A program made the translations under genes and the position numbers. A stretch of 47,775 nucleotides of DNA from Alphaproteobacteria bacterium (GTDB lineage Bacteria; Pseudomonadota; Alphaproteobacteria; JAGOMX01), in assembly GCA_017993335.1 (NCBI GenBank), contig JAGOMX010000010.1, forward strand, positions 1 through 47,775, written 5' to 3'. The notes beneath the pieces were generated by a model. It made no database searches and was not told the origin of the DNA. It saw only the letters and a list, made by a program, of their open reading frames with translations. Shown here piece by piece: positions 9,119 through 16,892 of the stretch; position 1 is the first letter of the stretch, and every line of letters starts with the position of its first letter.

Positions 9119-10489
9119 TTATCGAGGTTTGCAAACTTTTTCTGGGGCAAAAAGACCATACGCCACATCTCTTGTGAGAATGGACATGTATTGCCTGAAT
9201 AGGTTGAGGGGTTCTTGAGATATACGGAAGGCACGGCGATTGGATACGTTCACCAAATATCCTTTTCTTAAGATTTTTTCAATGGCTTCAAAAATGGCTT
9301 TTTCCACTTGATCGGGCTCCACAACTTGATCGCATATTATTTTAGCCTCTGGAGAAGAACTTTGCAGCCTTCCCCCCATAAGGATCAGCTCGCGTGCCAT
9401 GCGGACATCGGCATATCGTGGCAATCTTAAGGAACCAGCGCCTGGAATGAAACCTAGCTCACTAGCTGGCAAAGTCATAAAGACATCGCTGCCTGCAACC
9501 ACATAATCCATGGCGAGCAGGTACTGAAATCCTCCCCCCACAGCAAAAGTGTCGACCTGAGCGATCCAGGGTTTTTCGAGTGTTACGCCTAGCACTTCAT
9601 CTGCAGGGCAATCGTTATATGCCAGTCCACGGAACATCTTGTTGATGAATCCCATCTCACGCTTTACATACCAAAGATATGAAATTTTTCCTTGTTCCAG
9701 GTGACTGACGTTGAGTCCCGAACAAAAGGTTCTGCGTCCTTTATATTTAGAATGATCATTGTATCCACCGCGTAAAACAACAACGGTGGAACGATCATCT
9801 AGCAGCGCTAAATCGACAGCCGCTTCGACGGCATCGACAGTAAAATCATCTTCAGCATTTAAAAACTGAGGGTTTTGCATAGTAACCCAAGACACGTTTC
9901 CTGTGGTTTCTACAGAAGCCAAACCAAGATCCATGTGGCTATGTTTTTCTAAATAGGCCTTTTTTTCCATGGAATCTGGTCTGGGCAATAACATCGCCTG
10001 ACACAGATGCAGGCCTGCGGACTCATTGGCTAACACATGGGACAGAAAAATGCCTTGATCGTATTCAGTGCCTTCTTTATCTGTTTTCGCCAGAAGTGAG
10101 TCTGCCTCCACTTCGCTGCGGCTGGGCGTCAAGCCGTGCACAATTTTGGCGGCTTCATAGACTAAATCTTCAACTTTTAAAAAACGCGTTTGATTCATGG
10201 TAAGACGAGAATATAACTCGCTCACATGCCGCGTTAAGAACTCTTCACGGAGCTTTCGGATGTCCGAGAGAAGAATATAAAAGGCTTCTGCCTCATTCGT
10301 ATTCCGCAGGTTTTTTTCCGGAAACTTTCCCATTGCAGAGGTTATGGCTTTAAAATATTTAGAAAATGAATGGTTGTCCGTTTCAAAATCACTTTGCAGT
10401 ACAGGCCGTAACTGTTGAAGGGCGGATATGTCCTGTAGAGTTAGGCCAGCACGCTGAAGTTTTTCCGAATTTTTCTGGATGATTTCCAT
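9119..10489 (-). CDS. DpgC-like crotonase-superfamily protein (possible cofactor-free acyl-CoA dioxygenase)
   Basis: This 456-residue protein has the two-part build of DpgC, the (3,5-dihydroxyphenyl)acetyl-CoA 1,2-dioxygenase, an oxygenase that needs neither metal nor flavin. The first 180 residues are a helical domain, which ordinary crotonases lack. The rest is a crotonase core. Segments I recognise from the DpgC family are TEYDQGIFLSHVL, NPQFLNAEDD, DLALLDDRSTVVVLRGG, GRRTFCSGLN, KPWIAQVDTFAVGGGFQ and RRAFRISQEPLNLFRQYM. Its ATG at 10489 has an AAGGAA site upstream and lies 12 bases after the stop of the peroxiredoxin gene, which suggests one transcript. No DpgA-type polyketide synthase is visible, so the natural substrate is probably not the antibiotic precursor. 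It could instead be a hydratase or thioesterase that keeps the DpgC fold. Confidence 0.8.
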   Translation of the reverse strand: MEIIQKNSEKLQRAGLTLQDISALQQLRPVLQSDFETDNHSFSKYFKAITSAMGKFPEKNLRNTNEAEAFYILLSDIRKLREEFLTRHVSELYSRLTMNQTRFLKVEDLVYEAAKIVHGLTPSRSEVEADSLLAKTDKEGTEYDQGIFLSHVLANESAGLHLCQAMLLPRPDSMEKKAYLEKHSHMDLGLASVETTGNVSWVTMQNPQFLNAEDDFTVDAVEAAVDLALLDDRSTVVVLRGGYNDHSKYKGRRTFCSGLNVSHLEQGKISYLWYVKREMGFINKMFRGLAYNDCPADEVLGVTLEKPWIAQVDTFAVGGGFQYLLAMDYVVAGSDVFMTLPASELGFIPGAGSLRLPRYADVRMARELILMGGRLQSSSPEAKIICDQVVEPDQVEKAIFEAIEKILRKGYLVNVSNRRAFRISQEPLNLFRQYMSILTRDVAYGLFAPEKVCKPR

Positions 10490-10501
10490 TCTTAACTTTC
10501 C

Positions 10502-10972
10502 TTATTTACTCAATTCTTGGATGGAATTTAGAATGTCTTCTGCATGTCCACGAACGCGAACGCCCCTCCAAATTTTTCTTAAAACGCCTTCTTCATCAAT
10601 AAGGAAAGTCGAGCGCTCAATGCCAATAAATACGGTATCATTAAATTTCTGCTCCTTATAAACCTCATAAAGGTTTGAAATCTCTTTTGATTCATCGGAT
10701 AAAAGGGGGAAATTTAATTCATATTTATTTTTAAATTGAACGTGAGATTCCACAGAGTCATTGGAGATGCCAACGACAGAAACATTTAGCCTGTCTAGCG
10801 CTTTAAAGTTATCGCGAAAATCGCAAGCCTCGGCTGCGCATCCCGGGGTGTCATCCTTCGGGTAGAAATACAAAACGAGCTTCTTGCCCTTAAAATCCGA
10901 CACGCGAACCATTTTGTTTTGATCATCTAAAAGCTCAAAATCCGGAGCTTTGGTGCCTTCTTGAATCAACAT
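10502..10972 (-). CDS. bcp: Thioredoxin-dependent thiol peroxidase, Bcp/PrxQ type
   Basis: This cytoplasmic peroxiredoxin reduces hydrogen peroxide and organic hydroperoxides with electrons from thioredoxin. From the ATG at 10972 the protein has 156 residues, with the peroxidatic cysteine in TPGC at C45 and the resolving cysteine at C50 (AAEAC). These are the numbers I recall for E. coli Bcp, and this supports the chosen start. That ATG also has an AAGGA site at the right distance, whereas the ATG nine bases upstream overlaps the site. The GV-R-GHAEDIL ending is typical. It is probably the first gene of a unit with the DpgC-like gene (12-base gap), so it may protect against peroxide made during oxidation of acyl-CoA. 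That link is inference. Confidence 0.95.
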   Translation of the reverse strand: MLIQEGTKAPDFELLDDQNKMVRVSDFKGKKLVLYFYPKDDTPGCAAEACDFRDNFKALDRLNVSVVGISNDSVESHVQFKNKYELNFPLLSDESKEISNLYEVYKEQKFNDTVFIGIERSTFLIDEEGVLRKIWRGVRVRGHAEDILNSIQELSK

Positions 10973-11049
10973 GATAATCATCCTTACAATTTACATACAT
11001 ATATTTTGGCATAAAGTATTAAATAAAAAGTAAATTAATGAATTGTATT

Positions 11050-11472
11050 TTAATTGTTTTTCAGGACGACCATGGTAAGGGTTGTTAAAGAAATTAATCT
11101 TTGATTTTCATCCACAATAGAGATTGTCCAAACATGAGTGGATTTTCCTAAGTGAGAGGGCTGAGCTTTTGCATACACAAAACCGGATGCAATAGAGCGA
11201 ATGTGATTGGTGTTGATGCTCAGGCCGCTACAATGACTGTCTGTATCGACACAGAAGTTCGAGGCTATGCTGCCGACGGCTTCTGCCAAAACGCAAGAGG
11301 CACCACCGTGCATGATTCCTATGGATTGATGTGTTTTTTTTGTAACAGGCATGCGGGCAATCATAAAATCATCCCCGAATTCTGTAAACTCAATGTCATG
11401 ATATCCAAACATATTGTCTACGCAATAGGCCTGCAGGATTTCCAAGCTGACCGGTCGTTTCCAAATATTCAT
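11050..11472 (-). CDS. Hotdog-fold acyl-CoA thioesterase (YdiI/PaaI-like)
   Basis: This small cytoplasmic enzyme probably hydrolyses aryl- or acyl-CoA thioesters. The sequence is close to YdiI/MenI along its whole length: IWKRPVSLE at the start, MFGYHDIEF, the active-site segment HGGASCVLAEAVGS with the catalytic glutamate at about E64, LSINTNHIRS, and PSHLGKSTHVW. I use the second ATG (11472, 140 residues), because AAAGG sits seven bases before it and only one base before the first ATG. It is on the same strand as the acyl-CoA genes downstream but 77 bases from bcp. YdiI-like enzymes act on 1,4-dihydroxy-2-naphthoyl-CoA and other aromatic CoA esters; the substrate here is unknown. Confidence 0.9.
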   Translation of the reverse strand: MNIWKRPVSLEILQAYCVDNMFGYHDIEFTEFGDDFMIARMPVTKKTHQSIGIMHGGASCVLAEAVGSIASNFCVDTDSHCSGLSINTNHIRSIASGFVYAKAQPSHLGKSTHVWTISIVDENQRLISLTTLTMVVLKNN

Positions 11473-11580
11473 GTTCATACCTTTACATTATTATCCTTAT
11501 CCATTGTATGCATAAAAAGCTAAAAGAGGATTAATTCGTTATGATTTCATCGGTCTTGGACTGGAATTTTCGCTGGGTAT

Positions 11581-12525
11581 TTATGAGTGTGTGTATCGTC
11601 CTAGTTTTTGCAAGATAGCCTCAAACACTTTTTCGCCTTGAATCTCGCGAGGAACCTGAATCCATGGTTTTTGTGGAACGTGCTTGGGGTAGAAACTAAT
11701 GATGGAATTAGCATAGCTATTGCCTTGTGCGGTTTCCACGTGGACATATGCCGGATGGGTTGTAAACAATTCAGGGTGTAGGATGAAAATTGGCACACAA
11801 GCATCGTGAATAGCACGGCCTTTTAGATTAAAATTATCCAGATCAAAGGCCATCGACGCCTGCATCATGTGAGCCACTTGTGTAGCTTGATTGTTGCCTG
11901 TGGCGTAGAGTTTTTCTATGTTTTCCGGTGTGGCTAAAACATGGTGTGTGACATCAAGCGTTAACAATGTGGTTTTTATGCCCGCGTCGAGCACGACTTT
12001 TGCGGCAAAGGGGTCACAATAAAAATTAAATTCTGCCGAAGGCGTTATGTTTCCTGCGGTGATGCTGCCTCCCATGATCACAAATTCAGCAATGTTTTTT
12101 AAAATTTCTGGCTGTTTATTGATGGCCATAGCAACATTTGTTGCAGGACCTGTGATGAAGACGGTCACGGGTTCAGGGTGTTCGGTAAGGGTTTTGAGAA
12201 TAAAATCGACAGCATGCATTTTTTGCAAAGGCATTTCTGGATTCGGTAGGACAGCGCCATCTATACCTGTATTCCCATGGGCGCCATCGCTGAAAATGGG
12301 AGGGCCGACAAAAGGTCTGGGGCAGCCGGCGTGAACCAAAATATCGGGTCTGCCCGCGAGCTCACATATTTTTCGAGCGTTCACATGGGTGTTTTCTAAA
12401 GAAACATTTCCGGCAACGGTCGTGATTCCGAGTAGAGTGAACTCTTCCGGGCAGGCCAGCGTTACAAGTAATGCAACCGCATCGTCATTGCCGGGATCAC
12501 AATCAAAGATAATAGGTCTTGGCAT
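11581..12525 (-). CDS. Inosine-uridine type nucleoside hydrolase
   Basis: This enzyme cleaves ribonucleosides into base and ribose. The calcium and ribose site is visible at the very start as FDCDPGNDDA (D8, D10, D14, D15). ITGPATNVA, FVIMGGS, EFNFYCDPFAA and the active-site IHDACVP follow. The start at 12525 gives 314 residues, the usual family length, with an AAAGGA site upstream. The frame stays open further upstream, but that part lies inside the epimerase gene and should not be counted. It directly follows ribulose-phosphate epimerase (19 bases), which points to feeding released ribose into the pentose phosphate pathway. With the ATP/ADP translocase elsewhere in the window this fits nucleotide scavenging from a host (inference). 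Confidence 0.93.
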   Translation of the reverse strand: MPRPIIFDCDPGNDDAVALLVTLACPEEFTLLGITTVAGNVSLENTHVNARKICELAGRPDILVHAGCPRPFVGPPIFSDGAHGNTGIDGAVLPNPEMPLQKMHAVDFILKTLTEHPEPVTVFITGPATNVAMAINKQPEILKNIAEFVIMGGSITAGNITPSAEFNFYCDPFAAKVVLDAGIKTTLLTLDVTHHVLATPENIEKLYATGNNQATQVAHMMQASMAFDLDNFNLKGRAIHDACVPIFILHPELFTTHPAYVHVETAQGNSYANSIISFYPKHVPQKPWIQVPREIQGEKVFEAILQKLGRYTHS

Positions 12526-12544
12526 GGGTGTCATTCCTTTATCG

Positions 12545-13213
12545 TTATGTTTTAGATAATCGTAAGGCTTCAATATTTTTTTTGTAATCGGCCGAGCCTC
12601 CCATAAAAACAGAAGTGCCGGCGACAAGTCTTGTGGCTCCGGCATTTATGGCATGCACAGCAGTAGTTGAGGTGATGCCACCATCCACTTCTAAAACAAT
12701 TGACCTTTGGCTTGTGATTATTTTTTGTCGAATGCGTTCAATCTTATTCAACTGCGTTTCAATAAAAGTTTGACCGCCAAACCCCGGATTGACGGTCATT
12801 ACTAAAATTTGATCTACTAATTCTAAGAGGGGGTCGACGACATCTGCGGGTGTACCCGGATTCAGAGCTATTCCTGCCTTCTTACCTAAATCTTTGATCT
12901 TTTGAAGCGTTCTATAAACATGGGGTCCTGATTCAGGATGGATTGTGAGTATATCTGCACCCGCATGGGCAAAGGCTTCAATGAAGGGGTCGGCGGGCAT
13001 AATCATCAGATGCACATCCAGAGGCAATGTGGTTATGGGGCGCAGAGCTGCAACGAGACCTGGTCCAAACGTCATGTTCGGCACAAAGTGGCCGTCCATA
13101 ATATCCACATGGATGAGGTCGGCGCCGGCATTCTCTAAGGCTTTTATTTCATCCGCTAATCTTGTAAAATCAGCAGATAAAATGGAAGGTGCAATTTCTA
13201 TTTCTTGCGACAT
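12545..13213 (-). CDS. rpe: Ribulose-phosphate 3-epimerase
   Basis: This enzyme interconverts ribulose 5-phosphate and xylulose 5-phosphate in the pentose phosphate pathway. The TIM-barrel landmarks are IAPSILSADFTRL, HVDIMDGHFVPNMTFGP, LDVHLMI, LTIHPE, VMTVNPGFGGQ, VDGGI and VAGTSVFM. The metal ligands are the histidines and aspartates in HVDIMDG, DVHLMI and VDGG. The ATG at 13213 gives 222 residues, the normal length, with AAGGG upstream. It is divergent from the glycosyltransferase, with 51 bases between the starts, so the two probably have back-to-back promoters. Confidence 0.96.
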   Translation of the reverse strand: MSQEIEIAPSILSADFTRLADEIKALENAGADLIHVDIMDGHFVPNMTFGPGLVAALRPITTLPLDVHLMIMPADPFIEAFAHAGADILTIHPESGPHVYRTLQKIKDLGKKAGIALNPGTPADVVDPLLELVDQILVMTVNPGFGGQTFIETQLNKIERIRQKIITSQRSIVLEVDGGITSTTAVHAINAGATRLVAGTSVFMGGSADYKKNIEALRLSKT

Positions 13214-13264
13214 GCAAGACTTTCCCTTACAGTTTGAATCAATGTTAAAGCAGTGTAGCAAGCC

Positions 13265-14407
13265 ATGAGCCAAACGTCATCAAAATTACTATATGTTGTA
13301 GGAAATGATCATTATTTCTGTTCCCATCGCCTGCCCATAGCTATAGCCGCTCGTGCGAAAGGATACCAGGTCTTTGTGGCGACCGTGGTGCAGGATAAGC
13401 AGGCGGTGCTAGAAAAAGAGGGACTCACGGTTATTCCCTTAAAACACCTCCGCCGAGGCCGAGCCAATCCTTTGCAAAATATGCTCGCCTTATGGGAAAT
13501 TCATAAAGTTATAAAAAAAGTAAAACCGGATATATGCCACAGCGTGGCAATGAAACCGGTCTTGTTTACAGCTATAGCCTCTTGGTTTCATAAGGTGCCT
13601 CATCGTATATATGCGCTGGGTGGGTTGGGTTTTTTATTTATCTCTGAGACACTGCGCACGCGTTTCATGCGATATGTTGTGATTACCTTATGGAAGTTTT
13701 TTTTCCAAGGAGATCACCAAAAGTTAATCCTGCAGAATACTGCCGACCGGGATGTTTTTTTATCTCAACATGTGGTGCCCGCCTCGACCATTGTCTTGAT
13801 TCCAGGATCAGGGGTGGACATAGAACTTTATAAGCCACAGCTGCATCACAATGAAGTGCCGGTGATCGTCTGCGCAGCGAGAATGTTATGGGATAAGGGT
13901 ATCGGTGAACTCGTAGAGGCTGCACGTATTCTTAAGCATCAAGGGCTTATTTTTCATCTCAAGTTATGTGGTCCGGTGGACTGGGAAAATCCGGCTCATA
14001 TCACGCAAGAGCAATTACATGCATGGGTGAAGGAAGGATTGATCGAATGGGCCGGTAATTGTGAGGCGATGGCAGATGTGTACGGGCATGCGGATTTAGC
14101 CGTTTTGCCCTCGTACCGAGAGGGGATGCCTAAATCTTTACAAGAAGCGGCAGCCTGCGGTCTTGCTCTGGTTACAACGGATGTGCCTGGATGTCGAGAG
14201 CTGGTGCCCAAAGGAACCAATGGTATTTTAGTTCCCGCAAAGTCTGTAGAGCCTTTAGCGGCCGCTATCAAATTTTATTTATTAAACCCACAACGCCGTA
14301 AGTCTCATGGTATGAATAGCCGTCGGCTTGCAGAAAAGTCATTTTCGCAGACTAAAGTGGTAGAGCTGACGCTAAAATTGTATAATTCATGTAGGGCCTA
14401 CACATGA
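13265..14407 (+). CDS. Glycosyltransferase family 4 (GT-B fold)
   Basis: This predicted cytoplasmic or membrane-associated sugar transferase probably works on a surface polysaccharide or lipid-linked glycan. The protein has 380 residues. The N-terminal half begins with LLYVVGNDHYFCSHRLP. The C-terminal nucleotide-sugar half carries ARMLWDKGIGELVEAA, HADLAVLPSYREGMPKSLQEAAACG with the family EX7E motif, and TTDVPGCRELV. An N-terminal segment IYALGGLGFLF resembles enzymes of the undecaprenyl-linked GT4 group. The last four residues, RAYT, and the stop codon are supplied by an inserted repeat element that begins at 14392. Without the insertion the gene would end in RIS followed by TGA, read from the sequence after the element. 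Activity is probably unaffected. Confidence 0.9.
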   Translation: MSQTSSKLLYVVGNDHYFCSHRLPIAIAARAKGYQVFVATVVQDKQAVLEKEGLTVIPLKHLRRGRANPLQNMLALWEIHKVIKKVKPDICHSVAMKPVLFTAIASWFHKVPHRIYALGGLGFLFISETLRTRFMRYVVITLWKFFFQGDHQKLILQNTADRDVFLSQHVVPASTIVLIPGSGVDIELYKPQLHHNEVPVIVCAARMLWDKGIGELVEAARILKHQGLIFHLKLCGPVDWENPAHITQEQLHAWVKEGLIEWAGNCEAMADVYGHADLAVLPSYREGMPKSLQEAAACGLALVTTDVPGCRELVPKGTNGILVPAKSVEPLAAAIKFYLLNPQRRKSHGMNSRRLAEKSFSQTKVVELTLKLYNSCRAYT

Positions 14408-14607
14408 AAAGTACACAGAACCTGTCATACCTGCGCAGGCAGGGATCCAGTAAAAAAAGCGCCTCGGAGAGGCTCCTTACAATCTTCTTTACATAAATAA
14501 ATAAAGTGTTGCTTCGCAACGCATATTTTTCGCTGGACACCTGCCTTCGCAGGTGTGACAGGTGTGGACGGTACTTCCCCTCTTAAATTTTTTATGTGTC
14601 GGCCTTG
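14392..14607. mobile_element. Non-coding insertion element, family 1, copy 1 (216 bp)
   Basis: The ends are inverted repeats (TAGGGCCTACACATGAAAA at the left; the complement of TTTTTATGTGTCGGCCTTG at the right). The interior folds into long hairpins built from CACCTGC-GCAGGTG words. A perfect 10-bp direct repeat, ATAATTCATG, flanks it at 14382-14391 and 14608-14617, as expected for a transposition target duplication. It has no coding capacity, so it would need a transposase from elsewhere. It overlaps the 3' end of the GT4 gene. Confidence 0.9.
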
Positions 14608-14626
14608 ATAATTCATGTAGAATCTC

Positions 14627-14655
14627 TTGACGATGCTGTATTTTGTTCCTAAATA
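14627..14655 (+). promoter_or_regulatory. Possible sigma-70 promoter of the def-fmt-truA operon
   Basis: TTGACG (14627-14632) and TAAATA (14650-14655) are separated by 17 bases and lie about 35 bases before the def start. The -35 box matches the consensus well, but the -10 box only moderately. A ribosome binding site AAGGA follows before the ATG. Confidence 0.4.
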
Positions 14656-14689
14656 AGATATAGTATTGTTACAGTTAAGGAATTAAATC

Positions 14690-15211
14690 ATGGCTATATT
14701 ACCTATCCGCTATTTCCCAGACCCGGTTTTAAGAACCAAATGTGATCCCGTTGAGGAAATCAATGACACGGTGCGTGAGATGTTGGCGCGTATGCTGGAT
14801 GCTATGTATGCGAATGATGGAGGCGGTCTTGCGGCCAACCAGGTTGGTTACACCTTGCGTCTGATTGTTTCCGATCCCGGCGATAAGTCGGTAAAAAAAC
14901 CGCTGAAAATGATTAACCCAAAAATTGTTTGGCGTTCAAAAGAATTAAAAACGCAAGGGGAAGGGTGTCTATCCTTGCCCGGGATATATCCGGACGTAAC
15001 CAGGTCCGCAGAGGTTAATGTGCAGTACTATGACGAATTATGTCAGATGCAAGAAATCCATGCCACCGGTTATCTGGCCGCCTGTATGCAGCACGAACTA
15101 GACCATTTAGACGGTATATTATCCATTGATTATTTATCTGATTTTAAGCGAAAAATAGCGGTGCGACGGGTGCAAAAAAACGTCAAAATGCAATCGCGGA
15201 AAGAAGATTAA
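14690..15211 (+). CDS. def: Peptide deformylase
   Basis: This metalloenzyme removes the formyl group from the N-terminal methionine of new proteins. All three family motifs are present in a 173-residue protein: GGGLAANQ (44-51), EGCLS (C93) and HELDH (H135, E136, H139). Motif 1 has GGGLAA where most enzymes have GxGLAA, so it is standard. The partner gene fmt, which adds the formyl group, begins four bases after the stop, and truA follows directly. This makes a compact operon for translation initiation and tRNA modification. An AAGGA site precedes the ATG. Confidence 0.97.
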   Translation: MAILPIRYFPDPVLRTKCDPVEEINDTVREMLARMLDAMYANDGGGLAANQVGYTLRLIVSDPGDKSVKKPLKMINPKIVWRSKELKTQGEGCLSLPGIYPDVTRSAEVNVQYYDELCQMQEIHATGYLAACMQHELDHLDGILSIDYLSDFKRKIAVRRVQKNVKMQSRKED

Positions 15212-15215
15212 TCCT

Positions 15216-16142
15216 TTGAGTTTACGTATCATTTTTATGGGAACCCCTGAATTTTCTGTACCGGCTTTGCATGCGTTGCATAAGGCCGGATACCAGATTG
15301 TTGCGGTTTATTCCCAGCCTCCAAGACCTTCCGGGCGAGGGCATAAGGTGGTTAAAGGGGCTGTGCACCAGGCTGCAGAAGAGCTTCATATACCTGTCTA
15401 TACACCTGTTTCCTTAAAAAATCCCGACGTTATAGCCGAATTTAAAGCGCTAAAACCGGATGTGGCGGTCGTTTCTGTCTATGGTTTAATTCTGCCTGTA
15501 GATATTTTAGAAGCACCTCGTTATGGCTGTATCAATATTCATGCCTCTTTGTTACCGCGATGGCGTGGGGCGGCTCCTATACACCGGGCTATATTGGCTG
15601 GGGATAAACAAACTGGCGTCACGATTATGCAAATGGATAAGGGGCTGGATACAGGAGATATGCTTTTGCAGGATATCGTTCCCATTACAATGACAACGAC
15701 CACATCTGAATTATTTACGCGTCTATCCATTATGGGAAGCCATCTTTTATTACAAGTTCTGCAGGATATGCAAAAGGGTAACTTGCAACCACAAGTGCAA
15801 CCTGAACAAGGGGTCACGTATGCAAACAAACTCACGCGGGAAGAAGGTGAGTTAAGCTGGTTTGAAGATGCACATGTTTTAGAAAGAAAAGTGCGGGCTT
15901 TAAATCCATGGCCAGGGGTTTGGTTTTCCTATAAGGGGGAGCGTATAAAAGTTCTGGAGGCGGAGGTTGCAAAACTGACCGTTCATGGAAAGCCAGGTGA
16001 TGTGCTGGATGATTTATTAACCATTGCCTGTGGTGTGGAGGCTCTGCGTTTAAACCGATTGCAAAAATCTGGAGGTAAGGTTCTTTCTGCGCGAGAATTT
16101 ATTAATGGTAACCCCATAAAACTTGGGGATCATCTTATATAA
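15216..16142 (+). CDS. fmt: Methionyl-tRNA formyltransferase
   Basis: This enzyme transfers a formyl group from 10-formyltetrahydrofolate to Met-tRNA(fMet). The start is a TTG at 15216, chosen because the resulting sequence SLRIIFMGTPEFSVPAL matches the family N-terminus. The next ATG at 15237 would cut into the first beta strand. The catalytic loop reads HASLLPRWRGAAPIHRAIL. The C-terminal domain that binds tRNA is present (LSWFEDAHVLERKVRALNPWPG). With 308 residues it has the usual length. It sits between def and truA with spacings of 4 and 0 bases, so translation is probably coupled. Confidence 0.96.
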   Translation: MSLRIIFMGTPEFSVPALHALHKAGYQIVAVYSQPPRPSGRGHKVVKGAVHQAAEELHIPVYTPVSLKNPDVIAEFKALKPDVAVVSVYGLILPVDILEAPRYGCINIHASLLPRWRGAAPIHRAILAGDKQTGVTIMQMDKGLDTGDMLLQDIVPITMTTTTSELFTRLSIMGSHLLLQVLQDMQKGNLQPQVQPEQGVTYANKLTREEGELSWFEDAHVLERKVRALNPWPGVWFSYKGERIKVLEAEVAKLTVHGKPGDVLDDLLTIACGVEALRLNRLQKSGGKVLSAREFINGNPIKLGDHLI

Positions 16143-16892
16143 ATGGTGCGTTATAAATTAACGATAGAATACGATGGTACTTTGTATCATGGTTGGCAAC
16201 GTCAGTTAGGACTGCCGACGATACAAGAGGAAATTGAAACGGCAGCTTTTCGCATGACGGGGCAGTCTTTGGTTTTGCATTGTTCGGGCAGAACCGATGC
16301 CGGCGTACATGCGCTGGGCCAAGTGGCGCATCTGGATTTTCCCGATGGATTTGCGGCTTTTAAAGTTCGGGATGGTTTGAACTATTATTTAAAACCTCAA
16401 CCTATCTGTATTCTGAAAGCTGAGGTGGTGGATGACGACTTTCATGCTCGTTTTTCTACCCGCGAAAGGTCTTATGTGTACCGCATCGTCAATCGATTTG
16501 CGCCACTTACCGTTGAGCGTAATCGTGCCTGGCAAGTTCCTAAACCTTTGGATATCGGGAAGATGCATCAGGCGGCTCAAATTTTAACGGGGACGCATGA
16601 TTTTTCCACATTCCGTGATAGTGATTGCCAAGCCTTGTCTCCCATAAAAACGCTGGATCAGCTGGATGTTCGGCATGTTTATGGCGATCATATAGAGATT
16701 TTTGCGAGATCCCGCTCGTTTCTGCATCACCAAGTCCGTAATATGGTGGGGAGTCTTAAGCTGGTAGGCGAGGGCCGCTGGAACTTAGATGATTTGGAGA
16801 AGGCCTTGGCTGCAAAAAATCGTAAAGCTGGTGGCCCAACAGCCCCTCCTGGGGGGTTGTATTTATATCAGATCCGTTACGATACGGGCTAA
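16143..16892 (+). CDS. truA: tRNA pseudouridine(38-40) synthase
   Basis: TruA converts uridines 38-40 in the anticodon stem-loop of tRNAs to pseudouridine. The 249-residue protein begins KLTIEYDGTLYHGWQRQ and carries the catalytic aspartate at D52 in GRTDAGVHA. The later family segments FHARFSTRERSYVYRI, FSTFRDSDC and FLHHQVRNMVGSL are also visible. The ATG follows the fmt stop codon with no gap. The stop codon ends at 16892, and the convergent RNase D gene ends at the very next base. Confidence 0.97.
   Translation: MVRYKLTIEYDGTLYHGWQRQLGLPTIQEEIETAAFRMTGQSLVLHCSGRTDAGVHALGQVAHLDFPDGFAAFKVRDGLNYYLKPQPICILKAEVVDDDFHARFSTRERSYVYRIVNRFAPLTVERNRAWQVPKPLDIGKMHQAAQILTGTHDFSTFRDSDCQALSPIKTLDQLDVRHVYGDHIEIFARSRSFLHHQVRNMVGSLKLVGEGRWNLDDLEKALAAKNRKAGGPTAPPGGLYLYQIRYDTG

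Noticed and set aside
12535..12645. An N-terminal extension of the nucleoside hydrolase to 354 residues
   Set aside because: It would lie inside the 3' end of rpe in another frame, and a proper ribosome binding site and family N-terminus occur at 12525.
14408..14616. Small frames inside the family 1 element (for example 63 codons on the minus strand)
   Set aside because: They are made of the hairpin repeat words and differ between copies; nothing suggests coding.
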